NCBI RefSeq assembly: GCF_004359215.1
Contig: NC_090621.1
Span: 4,975,840-5,039,839, forward strand
Origin: Bremia lactucae
Taxonomy: Eukaryota > Oomycota > Peronosporomycetes > Peronosporales > Peronosporaceae
Reading direction: 5' to 3'
DNA length: 64,000 nucleotides
Below the pieces are notes generated by a model. The model worked only from the letters and a program-made list of their open reading frames with translations, ran no database searches and was not told the DNA's origin. Shown piece by piece: positions 1 through 9,990 of the stretch; the stretch's first letter is position 1; every line of letters begins with the position of its first letter. Made by a program: the position numbers and the translations under genes.

Positions 1-242
1 TTCCTTCGCTACCGCTGTCCAACGCGAGGTATTGTATGGAAAAGTCACTATATCAGGTTTGGACCGGGAGGAAACCAGCGCTGGCAAATCTAAAGGTGTT
101 TGGCTGCCATGCATTTGTAACAGTTCCAAAGGAAAAACGTCGCAAGATTGACTCTCGAACGGTACGCTGTCCATTTCTCGGCTACTCGAAGCATGAAAAA
201 GCATATCGTTTCGAAGAAAGATTGAGAATGGCCGTGTACTAG
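1..242 (+). pseudogene. Copia-1 integrase C-terminal fragment
   Basis: Tail of a Ty1/copia integrase, the enzyme that inserts retrotransposon cDNA into the genome. Seen: KPALANLKVFGCHAF, then PKEKRRK and CPFLGY, the conserved end of copia integrases. The frame is open from about position 3, so the fragment enters from outside the window and the D,D,E core is not visible. The frame stops at 240-242, while homologous sequence carries on in another frame, which marks a small indel. Copia-1 reads on into the linker and reverse transcriptase on the same strand. Family call is firm. Confidence 0.85.
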
Positions 243-714
243 TGAGTTTGATGCAAAATTTATGGAAGACATGTTTGACAGTGAGAGATGCGTCCGCCAG
301 AATAGCGCGATTGTTGTTCAAGAGGCTGATGAATTGGCCGATGACGACTCTCCACAACTCGAAGAAACTGATCAAGAGAATGAAGAATGTGAGCAGAGCG
401 AAGAAATGGAGCCTGGCACCAAGCGGCACGAAAGGACTCAATCGCTCGAAAAAGCAGCTGAAATTCCAACGTCTAAGCGACACAGTAGATACCAATCAGT
501 AAAAGAAATGTCTGCTACGGCACACGATTTTGAGGCTGCGTACGTTGTGGATTCAGTGGGAGAAATGCCGACCACGTTCAAGTCGGCGATGGAATCCAGC
601 GACGCAGCCAAGTGGCAAGAAGTATGCAACTCGGAAATGGAATCGCTTCAAAAGAACAAGACATGGACGCTTGTGCCGCTACCAAAAGGGCGCAAGCCAA
701 TAGGCAATCGGTAA
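243..714 (+). pseudogene. Copia-1 integrase-RT linker and start of reverse transcriptase
   Basis: Acidic, Glu/Ser-rich linker joining integrase to reverse transcriptase in a copia polyprotein. The frame from 262 holds ERTQSLEKAAEIPTSKRH, then the RT entry WQEVCNSEMESLQKNKTW and LVPLPKGRKPIGNR. Copia-2 has the matching linker at 2950-3501 on the other strand, so the two are one family. TAA at 712-714 replaces the Trp codon of the expected NRWVFRVK motif, so the protein is broken here. Confidence 0.8.
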
Positions 715-1234
715 GTGTTTCGCGTCAAAGAAAATCAAGACGGTATAGTGGAGCGACACAAGGCGCGTCTAGTGGCTAAAGGCTTTGCACAGAAGTTTGG
801 CATTGACTACGAAGAAACGTTTGCGCCTGTGGCCAAGTTTACATCTATTCGGATTCTGCTCAGTTTGGCTGCCAAGTACGGACTTACTGTCCATCGGATA
901 GACGTAAAGACAGCGTACCTCAACGGCCAGCTCGACGAGGACATCAACATGGCGCAGCCAGATGGCTTCAATGATGCAATCAATCCGGACTATGTGTGCA
1001 AACTAGAACGGTCAGTGTACGTGCTGAAGCAGTCGCCTCGCATGTGGAAGAAGCCCCTCGATGATTTTATGCTAGGGCTCGAGTTCAAGAAATGCGAATC
1101 TGGCCACTGCGTCTAAATGAAGCGTGGTAGGCAAGATATGATCTTTGTTGCGCTTTACGTCGATGACTTAATTTTGGCTAGCAGTAATGAAAAGGTCAAG
1201 TGAGCACTAGTTGGCAAAATGCAAAGTAAATATA
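715..1234 (+). pseudogene. Copia-1 reverse transcriptase, truncated
   Basis: RVT_2-type reverse transcriptase. Seen in order: [65 protein letters not shown] stop (TAA, 1114-1116) follows ESGHCV, then the same frame continues to the catalytic YVDD box near 1159. The frame breaks again at TGA 1198-1200. At 1234 the RT ends abruptly against an LTR-like repeat. RNase H and 3' LTR of this element are absent. Confidence 0.85.
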
Positions 1235-1384
1235 TTAAAGGACTTAGTTCGCAAACCTATTGCTTGTTACCTCTAAGCCAACCATTACTTCTAGCCAATT
1301 AGCGCTTCTGAAATATTCTAGAAGCTTCTGACGTCATCAACTGACGTCATTACCGGTATCTGCCGGTACCCGCCTTTGGCCTGC
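1235..1384 (-). repeat. LTR-like direct repeat, copy 1 (3' side of copia-2)
   Basis: About 150 bp that recurs in the same orientation at 4526-4703, so the two copies bracket copia-2 as LTRs would. Shared blocks: TTCGCAAACCTATTGCTT, TTCTAGAAGCTT, two TGACGTCA-type boxes, and CCGGTACCCGCCTTTGGC. The C-terminus of copia-2 RNase H runs into it. I find no target-site duplication outside the two copies and no clear TG...CA ends, so these are probably truncated LTRs. Confidence 0.6.
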
Positions 1385-1874
1385 TTGCTGCATGAGACGC
1401 CTTTTTCACAGCGTCCTTAAGAACACTCCCACTCGACTCGACAGCTCTTGGGCCTTGTATCCCGAGCTTGCCACGAAGTACGCAAAACTGTGTCGCTGGA
1501 ATTGGCTTGGTCATATCGGCCAGCATGTCGAGAGAAGAAATATATTCGAGAATCACTTGACCGTCTTTAACCTTGTCGTATACAAAATAATATCGAATGT
1601 CGATGTGCTTGTTTTGCTTGTGATACTCTGGATTCTTTGCCATTGCAATTGAGCCTTGGTTATATTCATAAATCTTGACCGCTCTATCCGTGGACATCTC
1701 ACCGAGCTCGCACAGAAATGTTTTAAGCCATACTGCCTCTTGTGTCGCCTCTGACAGTGCCATGTACTCAGCTTCTGTAGATGATAGAGTCACCGTATGC
1801 TGTTTCTTGATCTTCCAGCTGACACACCCGCCACTCATCATAAAAGCGTAGCCGCTTGTGCTTCTTCGTGACAT
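1350..1874 (-). pseudogene. Copia-2 RNase H
   Basis: RNase H domain that removes the RNA strand during reverse transcription. Seen: RRSTSGYAFMMSGGCVSWKI, TVTLSSTEAEYMALSEATQE (the catalytic STEAEY box), then NKHIDIRYYFVYDKV. The box after KIYEYNQGSIAMAKNP replaces the usual Asp-Asn with Tyr-Asn, removing a metal ligand. The frame is open for 174 codons and ends inside the LTR-like repeat. Longest intact frame of copia-2. Confidence 0.88.
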
Positions 1875-2943
1875 CGTCTCTCCGGCCCAGTCCGCATCCG
1901 AAAACCCTTGCAGTCCATTATGAGTTGCTGCTTGAAACTCGATGCCACGGCATCGAGTTTCGTGAGTCCTTGTACCTTATATATACCTGAAAACCCTTTT
2001 GAGTGCTTGCCAGTGTGTTGGGCATGGGTCTGCAACAAATTGGCCAAGTACTCCAACTGCCGCAGCGAGATCCTGGCGTGTGCCAACCATAATGTATCAG
2101 GCAACCGACAGCATTTCGATACGGCACACCGACCATAGTTTCACTGTGCTTGCATCCGCCTTCGCACATGGACTTGGTCAGCTTGAGTCCTGGACCCTGG
2201 GGCGTCCTAACGGCCTTACTGTTGTCCATGTTGAACTTCGCTAAAATATTACATGCAAACTTGGTCTGCCGCATCGTGAGTGCCCCAATCTCAAAGTCTT
2301 GCTCAATTTCAATTTCAGGAAATTACTTGAGCTGGCCCATATCCGTCATCTCAAATATGTGGCTCAGGGCTAACTTAGTTTCTTGTAGCATCTTGCTGGT
2401 ACTGCTAGCCAATATAAGTCATCGACGTATCATGCAACAAAAATCAGGTTATGCTAGGACTGGAATTTAAGAAGTGTGAATCCGATCACTGCATCTAAAT
2501 GTAGATGCAGTGATCGGATTCACACTTCTTGAATTCCAGTCCCAGCATAAAGTCGTCAATTGTCTTGTTCCACATGAGAGGTGATTGCTTCAGACCGTAC
2601 AGCGACCGTTGTAACTTGCACACGTAACCTGGATTGGCTGTATCACTGAAGCCATCAGGCTGCGTCATGTAAATATCTCCGTCGAGCTGACCATTAAGAA
2701 ATGCTGTTATCACATCCATTCGATGGACCGTAAGTCCGTACTTGGCAGCCAGAACTTAGCAAAATCCGGATCGATTAAAACTTCGCCACCGACGCAAACG
2801 TTTCTTATAGTCGATGCCGAATTTTGTGCGAAACCTTTCGCCACAAGGCGCGCCTTGTATCGCTCAACTTCACCAGCTTGGTTTTCCTTAACTCGAAATA
2901 CCCATCGGTTGCCGATTGCCTTACATCCTAACGGCAGGGGCAC
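1875..2943 (-). pseudogene. Copia-2 reverse transcriptase, split by a fold-back
   Basis: N-terminal half at 2943-2505: [66 protein letters not shown], ending ESDHCIYI. The catalytic half resumes at about 2443 with YVDDLILASS and RQTKFACNILAKFNM, PYRNAVGCLI. Between the halves sits an inverted copy of the preceding 49 bp (see the palindrome). A stop precedes YVDD, and a frameshift near 2830 scrambles the segment after GFAQN. Strongly supported as copia RT, not functional. Confidence 0.85.
2449..2550. repeat. Fold-back palindrome 1, inside copia-2 RT
   Basis: Arms 2449-2497 and 2502-2550 are reverse complements over 49 bp with 2 mismatches; the loop is 4 nt (AATG, 2498-2501). The right arm is genuine minus-strand RT sequence (LGLEFKKCESDHC). 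The left arm is the same codons on the plus strand. RT codons continue on both outer sides on the minus strand, so this is an inverted duplication placed within the gene. Confidence 0.95.
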
Positions 2944-2949
2944 AAGTGT

Positions 2950-3540
2950 CTAAGTCTTGTTCTTTTGTAGCGAGTCCATTTCCAAGCTGCACGCTTCCTT
3001 CCATTTTTTTAGCTGCGTCATTGGATACCGTCGCCAACTTGAACGTGGTTGGCATTTCTCGCACTGAAAATCCACAACGTACGCAGCCTCGAAGTCTTGA
3101 GCTGTAGCTGACATTTCTTCAAGCGATTGATATTGACTGTGTCGTTTGGGCCTTGGCGCTTCAGTCGCTTTTTCGAGCGATTGGGTCCTTTGGTGTCGCT
3201 TTCTGCCAGGCTCAAATTCTTCATTCTGCGCAGATTCTTCATTTTCGTGATCGGTTTGGTCGTGTTGTGGGGAGTCCTGTTCAGTCGCTTCATCATCATC
3301 TTGAATAACGACCTCATTATAGCGCCGGTCGCGCTTCCCACTATCAAACGTATTTTCCATAAACTTTGCGTCGCGACTGACAAGCACACGACCACTCTCA
3401 ACTTTTATGCTCTGAGTAGCCAAGAAACCGACAGCGTACCGACCAAGCTTCAAATTTGCTTCGCTTTTCCTTAAGTACTGTAAGCTATGCATGGCATCCA
3501 AAAACCTTCAGATTCGTTTCGCAGCAGAGATACCGTGGTA
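2950..3540 (-). pseudogene. Copia-2 integrase tail and linker
   Basis: Minus-strand frame 3501-2950 reads GRVLVSRDAKFMENTF, an acidic stretch, RTQSLEKATEAPRPKRHSQY and MSATAQDFEAAYVV, matching the copia-1 linker. It ends in the RT lead-in CSLEMDSLQKNKT. Just upstream, NLKVFGCHA follows directly on the start of the integrase at about 3520-3540, so the catalytic core of the integrase (the D,D-35-E region) is deleted. Confidence 0.78.
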
Positions 3541-4057
3541 AAGTGCGAGTACTCATCCGTGAAAGTGAGAAGTACCGCTTGCCGCTAAAAGTTGTTGACT
3601 GCATAGGTCTACACACATCACTGTGAATAACTTCCAACAGTTTCTTTGCATGATGTGGTGACTTTTGCATCAAACTCACTCGCGTTTGTTTGCCAATCGC
3701 ACAACGATCGCACAGCTCCCACTGATTGACCGACGCAAGATCAATGTCAACACCATAGTTCCTTTTGACGATAGTGTCTAGACCACTATATCTAATGTGT
3801 CTAAGTCGAAGATGCCAGAGGTACGAAGTGGTGTCCCCATGGCATCCCGACGAGCTTGTCACATTGGCTTCGTCAGTGCCGACGAGCGTCGTGCATAGCC
3901 TAAACAGCCCTTTACCCTCACGGGATCCAAGTTTTCACTGCAATCCTTTTGCTTTAGCAAAGCATCCGTCACTTTCAAACGTGACTGGACCCACGTCCTT
4001 CGTAAAGCGTCCAACGGAGAAGAGATTGCGCGATAATTTCGGAATATGCCATACTCC
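3541..4057 (-). pseudogene. Copia-2 GAG-pre-integrase zinc region and integrase start
   Basis: GAG_pre-integrs-type domain that precedes copia integrases. Seen on the minus strand (frame 3862-3485): LWHLRLRHIRYSGLDTIVK, then CDRCAIGKQTR, with the His/Cys ligands of the HHCC zinc site, then LLEVIHSDVCRPMQSTTFSG where the integrase core begins with its first Asp. The core is cut short after the KRYF block by the deletion described for the linker. Frameshifts separate this from the protease. Confidence 0.82.
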
Positions 4058-4330
4058 TCAAAGCACTTCCTTCTTGGTTCCATGCGGAGTCTTCATATAC
4101 ATCACGATGTTACCAGTCCCGACTGCCTGGACAACACCATCGTCTGCTAAGTGAACGTCCACCGGAGAAATACCCTTGAAATTCTTCATGAACTGTTTCG
4201 AGTACGTCATGTGCTGTGTCGTACCTAAATCGACCAGCCATATGCAACTTGACTTGGTAGTCTTCAAATGTCCACCAACCGAAAAAAAGATAATCGTCAG
4301 AGTCGTCTTCACTCTGCGCGACGTTTGCAC
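4058..4330 (-). pseudogene. Copia-2 aspartic protease
   Basis: Retropepsin that cuts the polyprotein. Minus-strand frame reads SSCIWLVDLGTTQHMTYSKQ, where copia proteases normally read WLLDSGAT.HM; the active-site triad is D-L-G rather than D-S-G. DVHLADDGVVQAVGTGNIV follows, as usual. One frame covers 4405-4058, but its first third is not gag frame, so an indel lies near 4330. Confidence 0.75.
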
Positions 4331-4525
4331 GCTGTAGCCGCTGTCGTTCTGTGTTCTCGCGAATTCGCACGGGGCACTTAGCGATCCAATGCCCATGCTA
4401 CCCAAAGTAGTTACAGGTGCTGTTGGCCTTGACCGGTTTTTGGCGTCCCTTACGCCGACCGTTGTCCGTTGTCATAAACGCTTGTCCTTGCCCGTGGCGG
4501 CTCCATCGAAGCCGCCACCTTGTTC
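4331..4525 (-). pseudogene. Copia-2 gag tail with ruined zinc knuckle
   Basis: On the minus strand TTDNGRRKGRQKPVKANSTC leads into a CCHC zinc knuckle that binds RNA in gag. The knuckle reads C-N-Y-F-G-stop-H-G-H-W-I-A-K-C: the second Cys is Phe and the Lys codon is a stop. The remainder of gag is missing; the LTR-like repeat starts directly at 4526. Confidence 0.7.
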
Positions 4526-4703
4526 CTTCGCAAACCTATTGCTTCTTACCCTTAAGCCAACCATTACACTTGTAGCCAATCATCGCTTCTGGAATCTTCT
4601 AGAAGCTTTTGACGTCATCAACTGACGTCATCTCAATGACTTCACCGCATGACGTCATTCCCGGTATCTACCGGTATACACCGGTACCCGCCTTTGGCCC
4701 GTC
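4526..4703 (-). repeat. LTR-like direct repeat, copy 2 (5' side of copia-2)
   Basis: Second copy of the repeat at 1235-1384, about 28 bp longer. It carries three TGACGTCA or near-TGACGTCA palindromes between 4610 and 4655 and repeated CCGGTA motifs at 4665-4687. It abuts the copia-3 RT abruptly at about 4704. It probably holds the copia-2 promoter, but no transcript start can be assigned from sequence alone. Confidence 0.6.
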
Positions 4704-5104
4704 AAACGTTTCATTCCATACGCGCGACGCTTGTTTGAGTCCGTACATAGCCTTGACCAGTTCCAAACAATTAAAATTGTCATCAAACTGTACTCCTTCA
4801 GAGATCTCGCAATAAACTTGTTCTTTTATGATTCCATACAGAAATGGAGTGTCACATACTTGACAACCGGCGAAAAGGTTTCGGTGTAATCAATGCCGTA
4901 CTTTTGTTTGAAGCCATTCGCGACGTGGCGAGCCTTGTATTTGTCGATAGATCCATCCGCTCTGCGGTTGATCTTAAACACCCATTTGGTACCAATGGCA
5001 CGTTGAGCGTGTGGCAGCTCGGCAGCACAAAATACCACGCAGAGCATGATTTCGAGCTCCATACGAATTGCCTCGCGCCAATGAACTTGCTGCGGTCCAT
5101 TCAT
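4704..5104 (-). pseudogene. Copia-3 reverse transcriptase, N-terminal half
   Basis: A second copia family. The frame 5104-4826 reads VHWREAIRMELEIM, AIGTKWVFKINRRADGSIDK and KYGIDYTETFSPVVKYVT. After an indel, codons between 4826 and 4704 give AMYGLKQASRVWNETFD. The catalytic YVDD half is missing: the gene is cut where the copia-2 LTR-like repeat begins, which suggests later insertion or rearrangement. Confidence 0.85.
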
Positions 5105-5660
5105 TGCCTCTTAGAAAGACTTAGGCTCTGATAAGTCGATCGATCTTTCAACGGCATTAGCACTTGCACGCCAAAACAGAGGAGAAGCAGCTTCGTCATC
5201 TTGGTCATCATTCTTTTCTGCATCGTCTTCCATACGCGATTCAATGGGCGCGCTTGCTTCTTCAAGACCATTTTGTTGTCGAGCAGCAGGTAATTTCCTG
5301 GGTAGGTTTCTCTTTTCACTTTAGCGACCTTTTCGCTTTCCTGTCTGCTTGTACTCCATTTTTGGGGAAGCAATTTCGAGATCTTCAAATTCCGAATCAT
5401 CGACATCTTCGTCCAAGCTTATCGGCAGAAACTCGAGAACAGACTCATCGAAGTTAACATCGCGACTAATAATAACTTGCCCTGCATCGACGAAAAGACT
5501 CGATAAGCTTAAGATGTTTCTTCGTAACCGAGAAAAATTCCGACGCGAGCCTTAGGGTCCCATTTAAGTCGTTTTTCCTTTGGAGTTAGAATGTACGTCC
5601 GGCAGCCAAATACACGCATGTGTTTTACACTGGGCTTCGACTCTTAGACAATCTCATAAA
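5105..5660 (-). pseudogene. Copia-3 integrase C-terminus and linker
   Basis: On the minus strand, 5640-5520 codes for the copia integrase tail (KHMRVFGCRTYILTPKEKRL, then FLGYEE). It is followed by an acidic Asp/Glu-rich linker down to about 5105, where the RT begins. The tail and linker are in different frames with stops, so no protein is possible. The order matches copia-1 but the sequence is clearly another family. Confidence 0.72.
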
Positions 5661-6060
5661 GAGTCTTATGCTCAAACTTTGGGTGACGGCAGTCAATTCT
5701 TGACGTATATGGCTGTCATTGCTGCCTCAGCCCAGAAACACTTGTCGAGCTTGGCGTGATGCAGCAAACTGCGTCCAATTGTAACAGTTGTCCGAATAGC
5801 ACGCTCTGCCGTCCCATTAGTCTGTTGGGCGTACGGAACTGTAATTTGATGCTCAATTCCTTCATCTTCGTAGAAAGTCTTGATCGAGCTTGTCGCGAAC
5901 TCACGAGCTCCATCGTGCACCCACCTGTTCTGGCTAGAATTAGAGTCGCTCAACCAAGCGATCTCTATAGCAAAACAGGAGGGCTTTAGCCTGAAACAGG
6001 CTTCGTCACTCGGGGTCATATCGTCCACCGAGACGACACGAAACCATAGGTCTAGAACTG
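5661..6060 (-). pseudogene. Copia-3 integrase core
   Basis: rve-type catalytic core. The frame 6028-5693 reads VHDGAREFATSSIKTFYEDE (second Asp of the triad), then QITVPYAQQTNGTAERAIRT (the catalytic Glu in AERAIRT), then CFWAEAAMTAIYVKN. The first Asp lies in sequence that is degraded or missing upstream of about 6060. Recognition is strong; 111 codons remain open. 6061-6229 holds nothing I recognise. Confidence 0.88.
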
Positions 6061-6229
6061 ATGGATGTCTCGTATACAGAGAGCGAGAAACCTTGCTCTT
6101 CGAGTTACTAACGGTTACAAAATTAAATCGTTGTCAAAAGATAGGCCACTAACTACCCTATAAGTGTAGTGCCCCACGGCCAGTGCCTAAAATCACTGAG
6201 CAAAAGAACCGACCTCTCGCTAGGAACAG

Positions 6230-6790
6230 CGGAAGACGCATATCTGACGCTGTTGCGAAATCGCATCGGCGAGGCGGCTCGTCCATAAACGGTCGGGGTC
6301 AGTAGGTGCGGAGCGCCCTACTGTTCCAGCAACGTCAAAAGAATTTGCAGGCCTTTTGACGAAAGTTGCTCCGTACACACATAAATTGTGTGAAACTGCC
6401 ACACGGGATGAGGTTAACCTCATCACCCTGAAAATAAAAATGTAAAATAAATGCCACTTAAGTCCCTAGCCGATTGTGGGTCGTCGAATAATTTTATTAG
6501 ACGCCAATCGCGAGAAGATCGTAGACTCAAACTTATTGAGCGCAATACCCCTTTAACGAGGATGACAGTGCGCCTAGCAACAGGCGTATCTGTAACGGTA
6601 AAGAAACGTGTGGTTGGTATACAAAACACATGAAGGGCTAAACAGTACGATGATGATTATATCGTACCAGATTTGGATGACAAATTTGATGTCATCCTTA
6701 AATTACCATGGCTCAGAAAGTACAGGCCATGTTTAAATTGGCAGCATCAAGCCGTGACGATGCCTGTCTCTTGTTCCTGAGATGGCCAAA
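6230..6790 (+). pseudogene. Gypsy A gag end and protease
   Basis: Ty3/gypsy gag C-terminus and retropepsin, matching gypsy C (62450-63000, minus) block by block. Seen: LADCGSSNNFIRRQSREDRR near 6465-6530, RMTVRLATGVSVTV, then DLDDKFDVILKLPWLRKYRP at about 6675, the second conserved protease motif. The active site is D-C-G rather than D-S/T-G, shared with two other copies in the window. Frames are broken around 6633 and 6780. Confidence 0.82.
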
Positions 6791-6953
6791 TGATGAACAT
6801 CTTGGAGCGTCCACAAGCTTGTGAATGTCCTACGAGTGAGTGCGGTGGCCTCACCTGTGGTTCAGGCGTTTACCTGACTCCACACGACCTCAGTGTAAAT
6901 ACCCAACTCACTGTGGAGTTAGATCCTGACGGATGTGCACAAGCACATGCAGC

Positions 6954-7080
6954 GTTGAAGGTCCTCCATTGTGATGTGGTCATAGTTACCGACGGCTACA
7001 GGCGGCGTCGAAGGTCCACAATTGTGACGCGGATATAGTTACCGACGGCTGTGCACAGCACAGGCAGCGTCAAAGTTCGA
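6954..7080 (+). repeat. Degenerate tandem repeat in gypsy A protease-RT linker
   Basis: Two units of about 53-62 bp, starting near 6954 and 7007, share GAAGGTCC..C.ATTGTGA and ATAGTTACCGACGGCT, and a third begins near 7069. They lie just after the protease, where families C and G also carry variable linker sequence. Role unknown. Confidence 0.7.
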
Positions 7081-7650
7081 TCACTCAAATAAGTTGAGTT
7101 GTACAAAACAAGGATATTTGCTTGAAAAGCAACATCCAAGAAAGTTTAAAACGCCTTCCTATAAGAGGCAGTGCAAAAGTCCTAGGTCGACTGGGGAGTC
7201 GATCGTTGAGGATCTCGCTGTGGTAACCAACCACAGCTAGAGGCAGTTGAGGAGGATACTCCCCAAATAAATTCTTGTCCCCGAAACCTGTGGTCAAAGG
7301 TTCACAGGTACCTTTGGAAATAAATTCCAGAGAGGAAACTGAGACAATAAGTGTCTTAATAAACAATGATTCAAGTGTAGACGCTTAAACACTTGATCTA
7401 ATAGCAGTTCTAAAGTCAATTTCGGAGATAACTCAGTTGTCAACGAAAAAATTGAAACGGTTCTTGCGTAATCTGCGTAGTGAAAAAGTCAAGCAGATCT
7501 GCGTACTTGTCACAGTTGATAACTACGTGGCCGACATTCGGTCGGCGATAGTATTTACTGAGAACGAACTGTTTCTTAGCAGCTCATCGATGGACGAAAG
7601 TAACCTCGATGAGAAGACTCGGAGGAACGTTTATCTACCAATCTTATGAG
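7081..7650 (+). pseudogene. Gypsy A protease-RT linker
   Basis: Polyprotein segment between protease and reverse transcriptase. The frame 7437-7649 reads LRSEKVKQICVLVTVDNYVA and SSSSMDESNLDEKTR. Gypsy C holds the corresponding region at 61561-62449 in poorer condition. No known enzymatic motif. The frame is interrupted at both ends. Confidence 0.6.
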
Positions 7651-8550
7651 TATTTGAAGACAAAATCCGTTGTATAAGGGTCTGATCGAATTAAAGGAGT
7701 GCGAGTTATGTGTGTTGCATAAGGATAAGGGTACTCGACACGAATTCGACCTTATTTTGAGTTCGAAATCCTGTGTCATGAAGCAGTGATCATTGCCTCG
7801 TGAACAAAAATTAGCAATCGACAATGTTCTTGCCGACCGCATAGCAGCGGCTCATCCGAGGGAGTCAACCTGCCCACAATAGCTCTACGACCTTATGTGT
7901 ACGTAATGTAACAGGAGGATGACGGATTGTGAATGCATTTAATAAATTGAACGCTGCAACGGTACCGGCTCAAACGCCGATACCACGAAAAGACGTAATC
8001 ATTGATGGTATGTCGAAGAGTACTATCGTTTCGCCAATGGATCTGATGGATGGATTCTATCCGATCCTTATGCGTGAACAATATATCCCGTTCATAGCAG
8101 TAAGCACCCCAAGCGGAATGGCTACTTATGCCACAGGGGCTTTGTAATTCCCCTGCGACATTGAACAGATGTGTAACCGATCTGTTGAGATCGGTGCGGG
8201 ATTTCGCAAAAAGTTATTTGTACGATGCATTCGTCCATAGCCGGGCCATGGACGGATAGACGGACGTGCAAGCTCATAAAACTCACGTTCGTCAGGTTCT
8301 TACATTTATGCGCACGCACGAGTTGTATGCAAATCTCAAGAAGTGAATATTCGCTGCAAGCGAAATACCACTTCTTGGGTGCAATGTGGAAAAACATGGT
8401 ACACGCCCGGATCCGGAAAAGATTAAGGCGATCACCGATTGGCCTGAGCCAGTCGATGAAAAGGGACTTCAAAAGTTCCTCGGCTTAGCGTTGTACCTGC
8501 ACAAGTACTCAAGCAATTACGCCGAAACGACAGTACATCTTTCTTGAAGG
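7651..8550 (+). pseudogene. Gypsy A reverse transcriptase
   Basis: RVT_1 domain. Seen: GTRHEFDLI near 7734, then NAFNKLNAATVPAQTPIPRK and VIIDGMSKSTIVSPMDLMDG (frame 7929-8147), PFIAVSTPSGMATYA. The catalytic YFDD box is reduced to Y-D-A before FVHSRAMDG near 8225. The thumb follows at 8410-8530 (DPEKIKAITDWPEPVD in another frame, then LALYLHKYSSNYAET). Several frameshifts. Same family as gypsy B and C. Confidence 0.87.
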
Positions 8551-9190
8551 AAAAAATAGTGGTCACGGAACGTTGATCGCCAGACTTCCTTTAAGGGTAT
8601 TAAGCAAAGAGTGATGCAATTGCCAATCCTGGCGATTGCGGACCAAGACCGACCATTTCATGTGGTCTGTGACGCCAGTGATTTTGCAATCGGCTGTGTG
8701 TTAATGCAATATGACACAGACGGCGCAGAGCGCGTCGTTCGCGTCAGCTTCAACCAGCTGAACGCAACTAACCAGTGCATGACAAAGAATTCCTTGCCAT
8801 GTTATACGCACTAGCTAGGTTTAGGGTCTATCGCTTGGGAGGTAGACCGCTCATTGCGTATACGGACCATGCGTCTTTACGCTCGGCCGTAAACGGTCCA
8901 AACCGCTCTCAAAGAATGGCGAGAGGGTTGTCTTTCTTCACGGACTATAACTTCCCCGTGAAAATAAACAGGATGACTTAACGTCGTCGCTGATGCTCTT
9001 TCGCGCCAACCCGACTTTGAGCCGGGGTGCGCAAGCGGACAGTGAGCATACGGCCACTGTTGCAACAATAAGTGTTTCGTCGTCAACATTATTTTCCGAC
9101 ATTAGAAAAGCTTTTCAAGAAGATAAGGCTCTTAAAGGGTTGATGGATTGCCTTAGAAATCCATCCCAACAATCCTTAAAAGGATTTTAA
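8551..9190 (+). pseudogene. Gypsy A RNase H
   Basis: Frame 8611-8814 reads FHVVCDASDFAIGCVLMQYD (first catalytic Asp). Frame 8775-8981 reads MHDKEFLAMLYALARFRVYR (catalytic Glu) and LIAYTDHASLRSAVNGPNRS (Asp), with SQRMARGLSFFTDYNF. The tail that normally reads NVVADALSRRPDFEP is present but frameshifted at 8980-9030. All core acidic residues survive, split between frames. Confidence 0.88.
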
Positions 9191-9990
9191 ATAGTTTCTC
9201 AACAGATCAAAAGACAACTCGCAATGGGTTACTGTATTACACAGCCATTACTGGCGACACACCTCGTGTCGTCATCCCAACCCGTAATGATTTGCGTTTA
9301 CGCATCATGTATGAGTGTCACGATACACCAATTAGTGGTCATCGTGGACATGAGAAGACCTATCTCACGATAAGTTGCGAGTATTACAAGCCGCGCCAGT
9401 ATGATTTCATCCGCAAGTAGATGCGGAGTTTATTTACCAATGAAGCCCAGTGCTTCATCCCGTGATCCATTACAACTTCTGCCTGTTCCCGCAGTGTTGC
9501 AGTCTTAATCCATGGACCTCGTCTTCGGATTTCCTGACGACGAACATAAGAACAATGGTGTTCTTGCTTTTGTTGATCGTTTTAGCAAAATGGTACATCT
9601 TGCTGAAGTACCGGAGTCGATCACAGCCAAAGGCTGTGCACGTGTCTTTGTTGACACGATATTTTGACTCTATGGGTGACCCCGCGAACTGGTCTCAGAT
9701 CGAGAGCCTAGAACCACGGCGGAATTGGCAAACTGTGTTTAAATCAATTGGAACACTGTTGAAATGTTAACTTTTGATCATCCTTAAGAAGATGGTCAGA
9801 CGGAGTGGGCAAACCGTATTCTCGAAGAGATTTCTCGCGGATACGTCTATTCTTTTAAGAGTTGGAACGAGCTCTTGCCGATAATAGAATTTACCATCAA
9901 CGATTCAGTGCATGCTTCTTCAAGCATACCCCATTTTTGGTAAATGTCTTACGCCACCCACCTTGTTTGGAGGGAATTCTATTTACGTGG
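9191..9990 (+). pseudogene. Gypsy A integrase: H2C2 finger and catalytic core
   Basis: The H2C2 zinc finger region starts near 9280 (NDLRLRIMYECHDTPISGHR, GHEKTYLTIS). The core follows with MDLVFGFPDDEHKNNG (first Asp, near 9512), LAFVDRFSKMVHLAEVPESI, SDREP (second Asp, near 9690) and EDGQTEWANRILEE (Glu, near 9790). Stops at 9418 and in and around the core make it non-functional. Matches gypsy B 53280-54080 and gypsy C 60060-59460. Confidence 0.86.

Noticed and set aside
1235..4703. A complete copia element bounded by LTRs with target duplication
   Set aside because: The two repeats are short, lack clear TG/CA ends and the flanks (CTTAG and GTCAAA) do not match; gag is missing.
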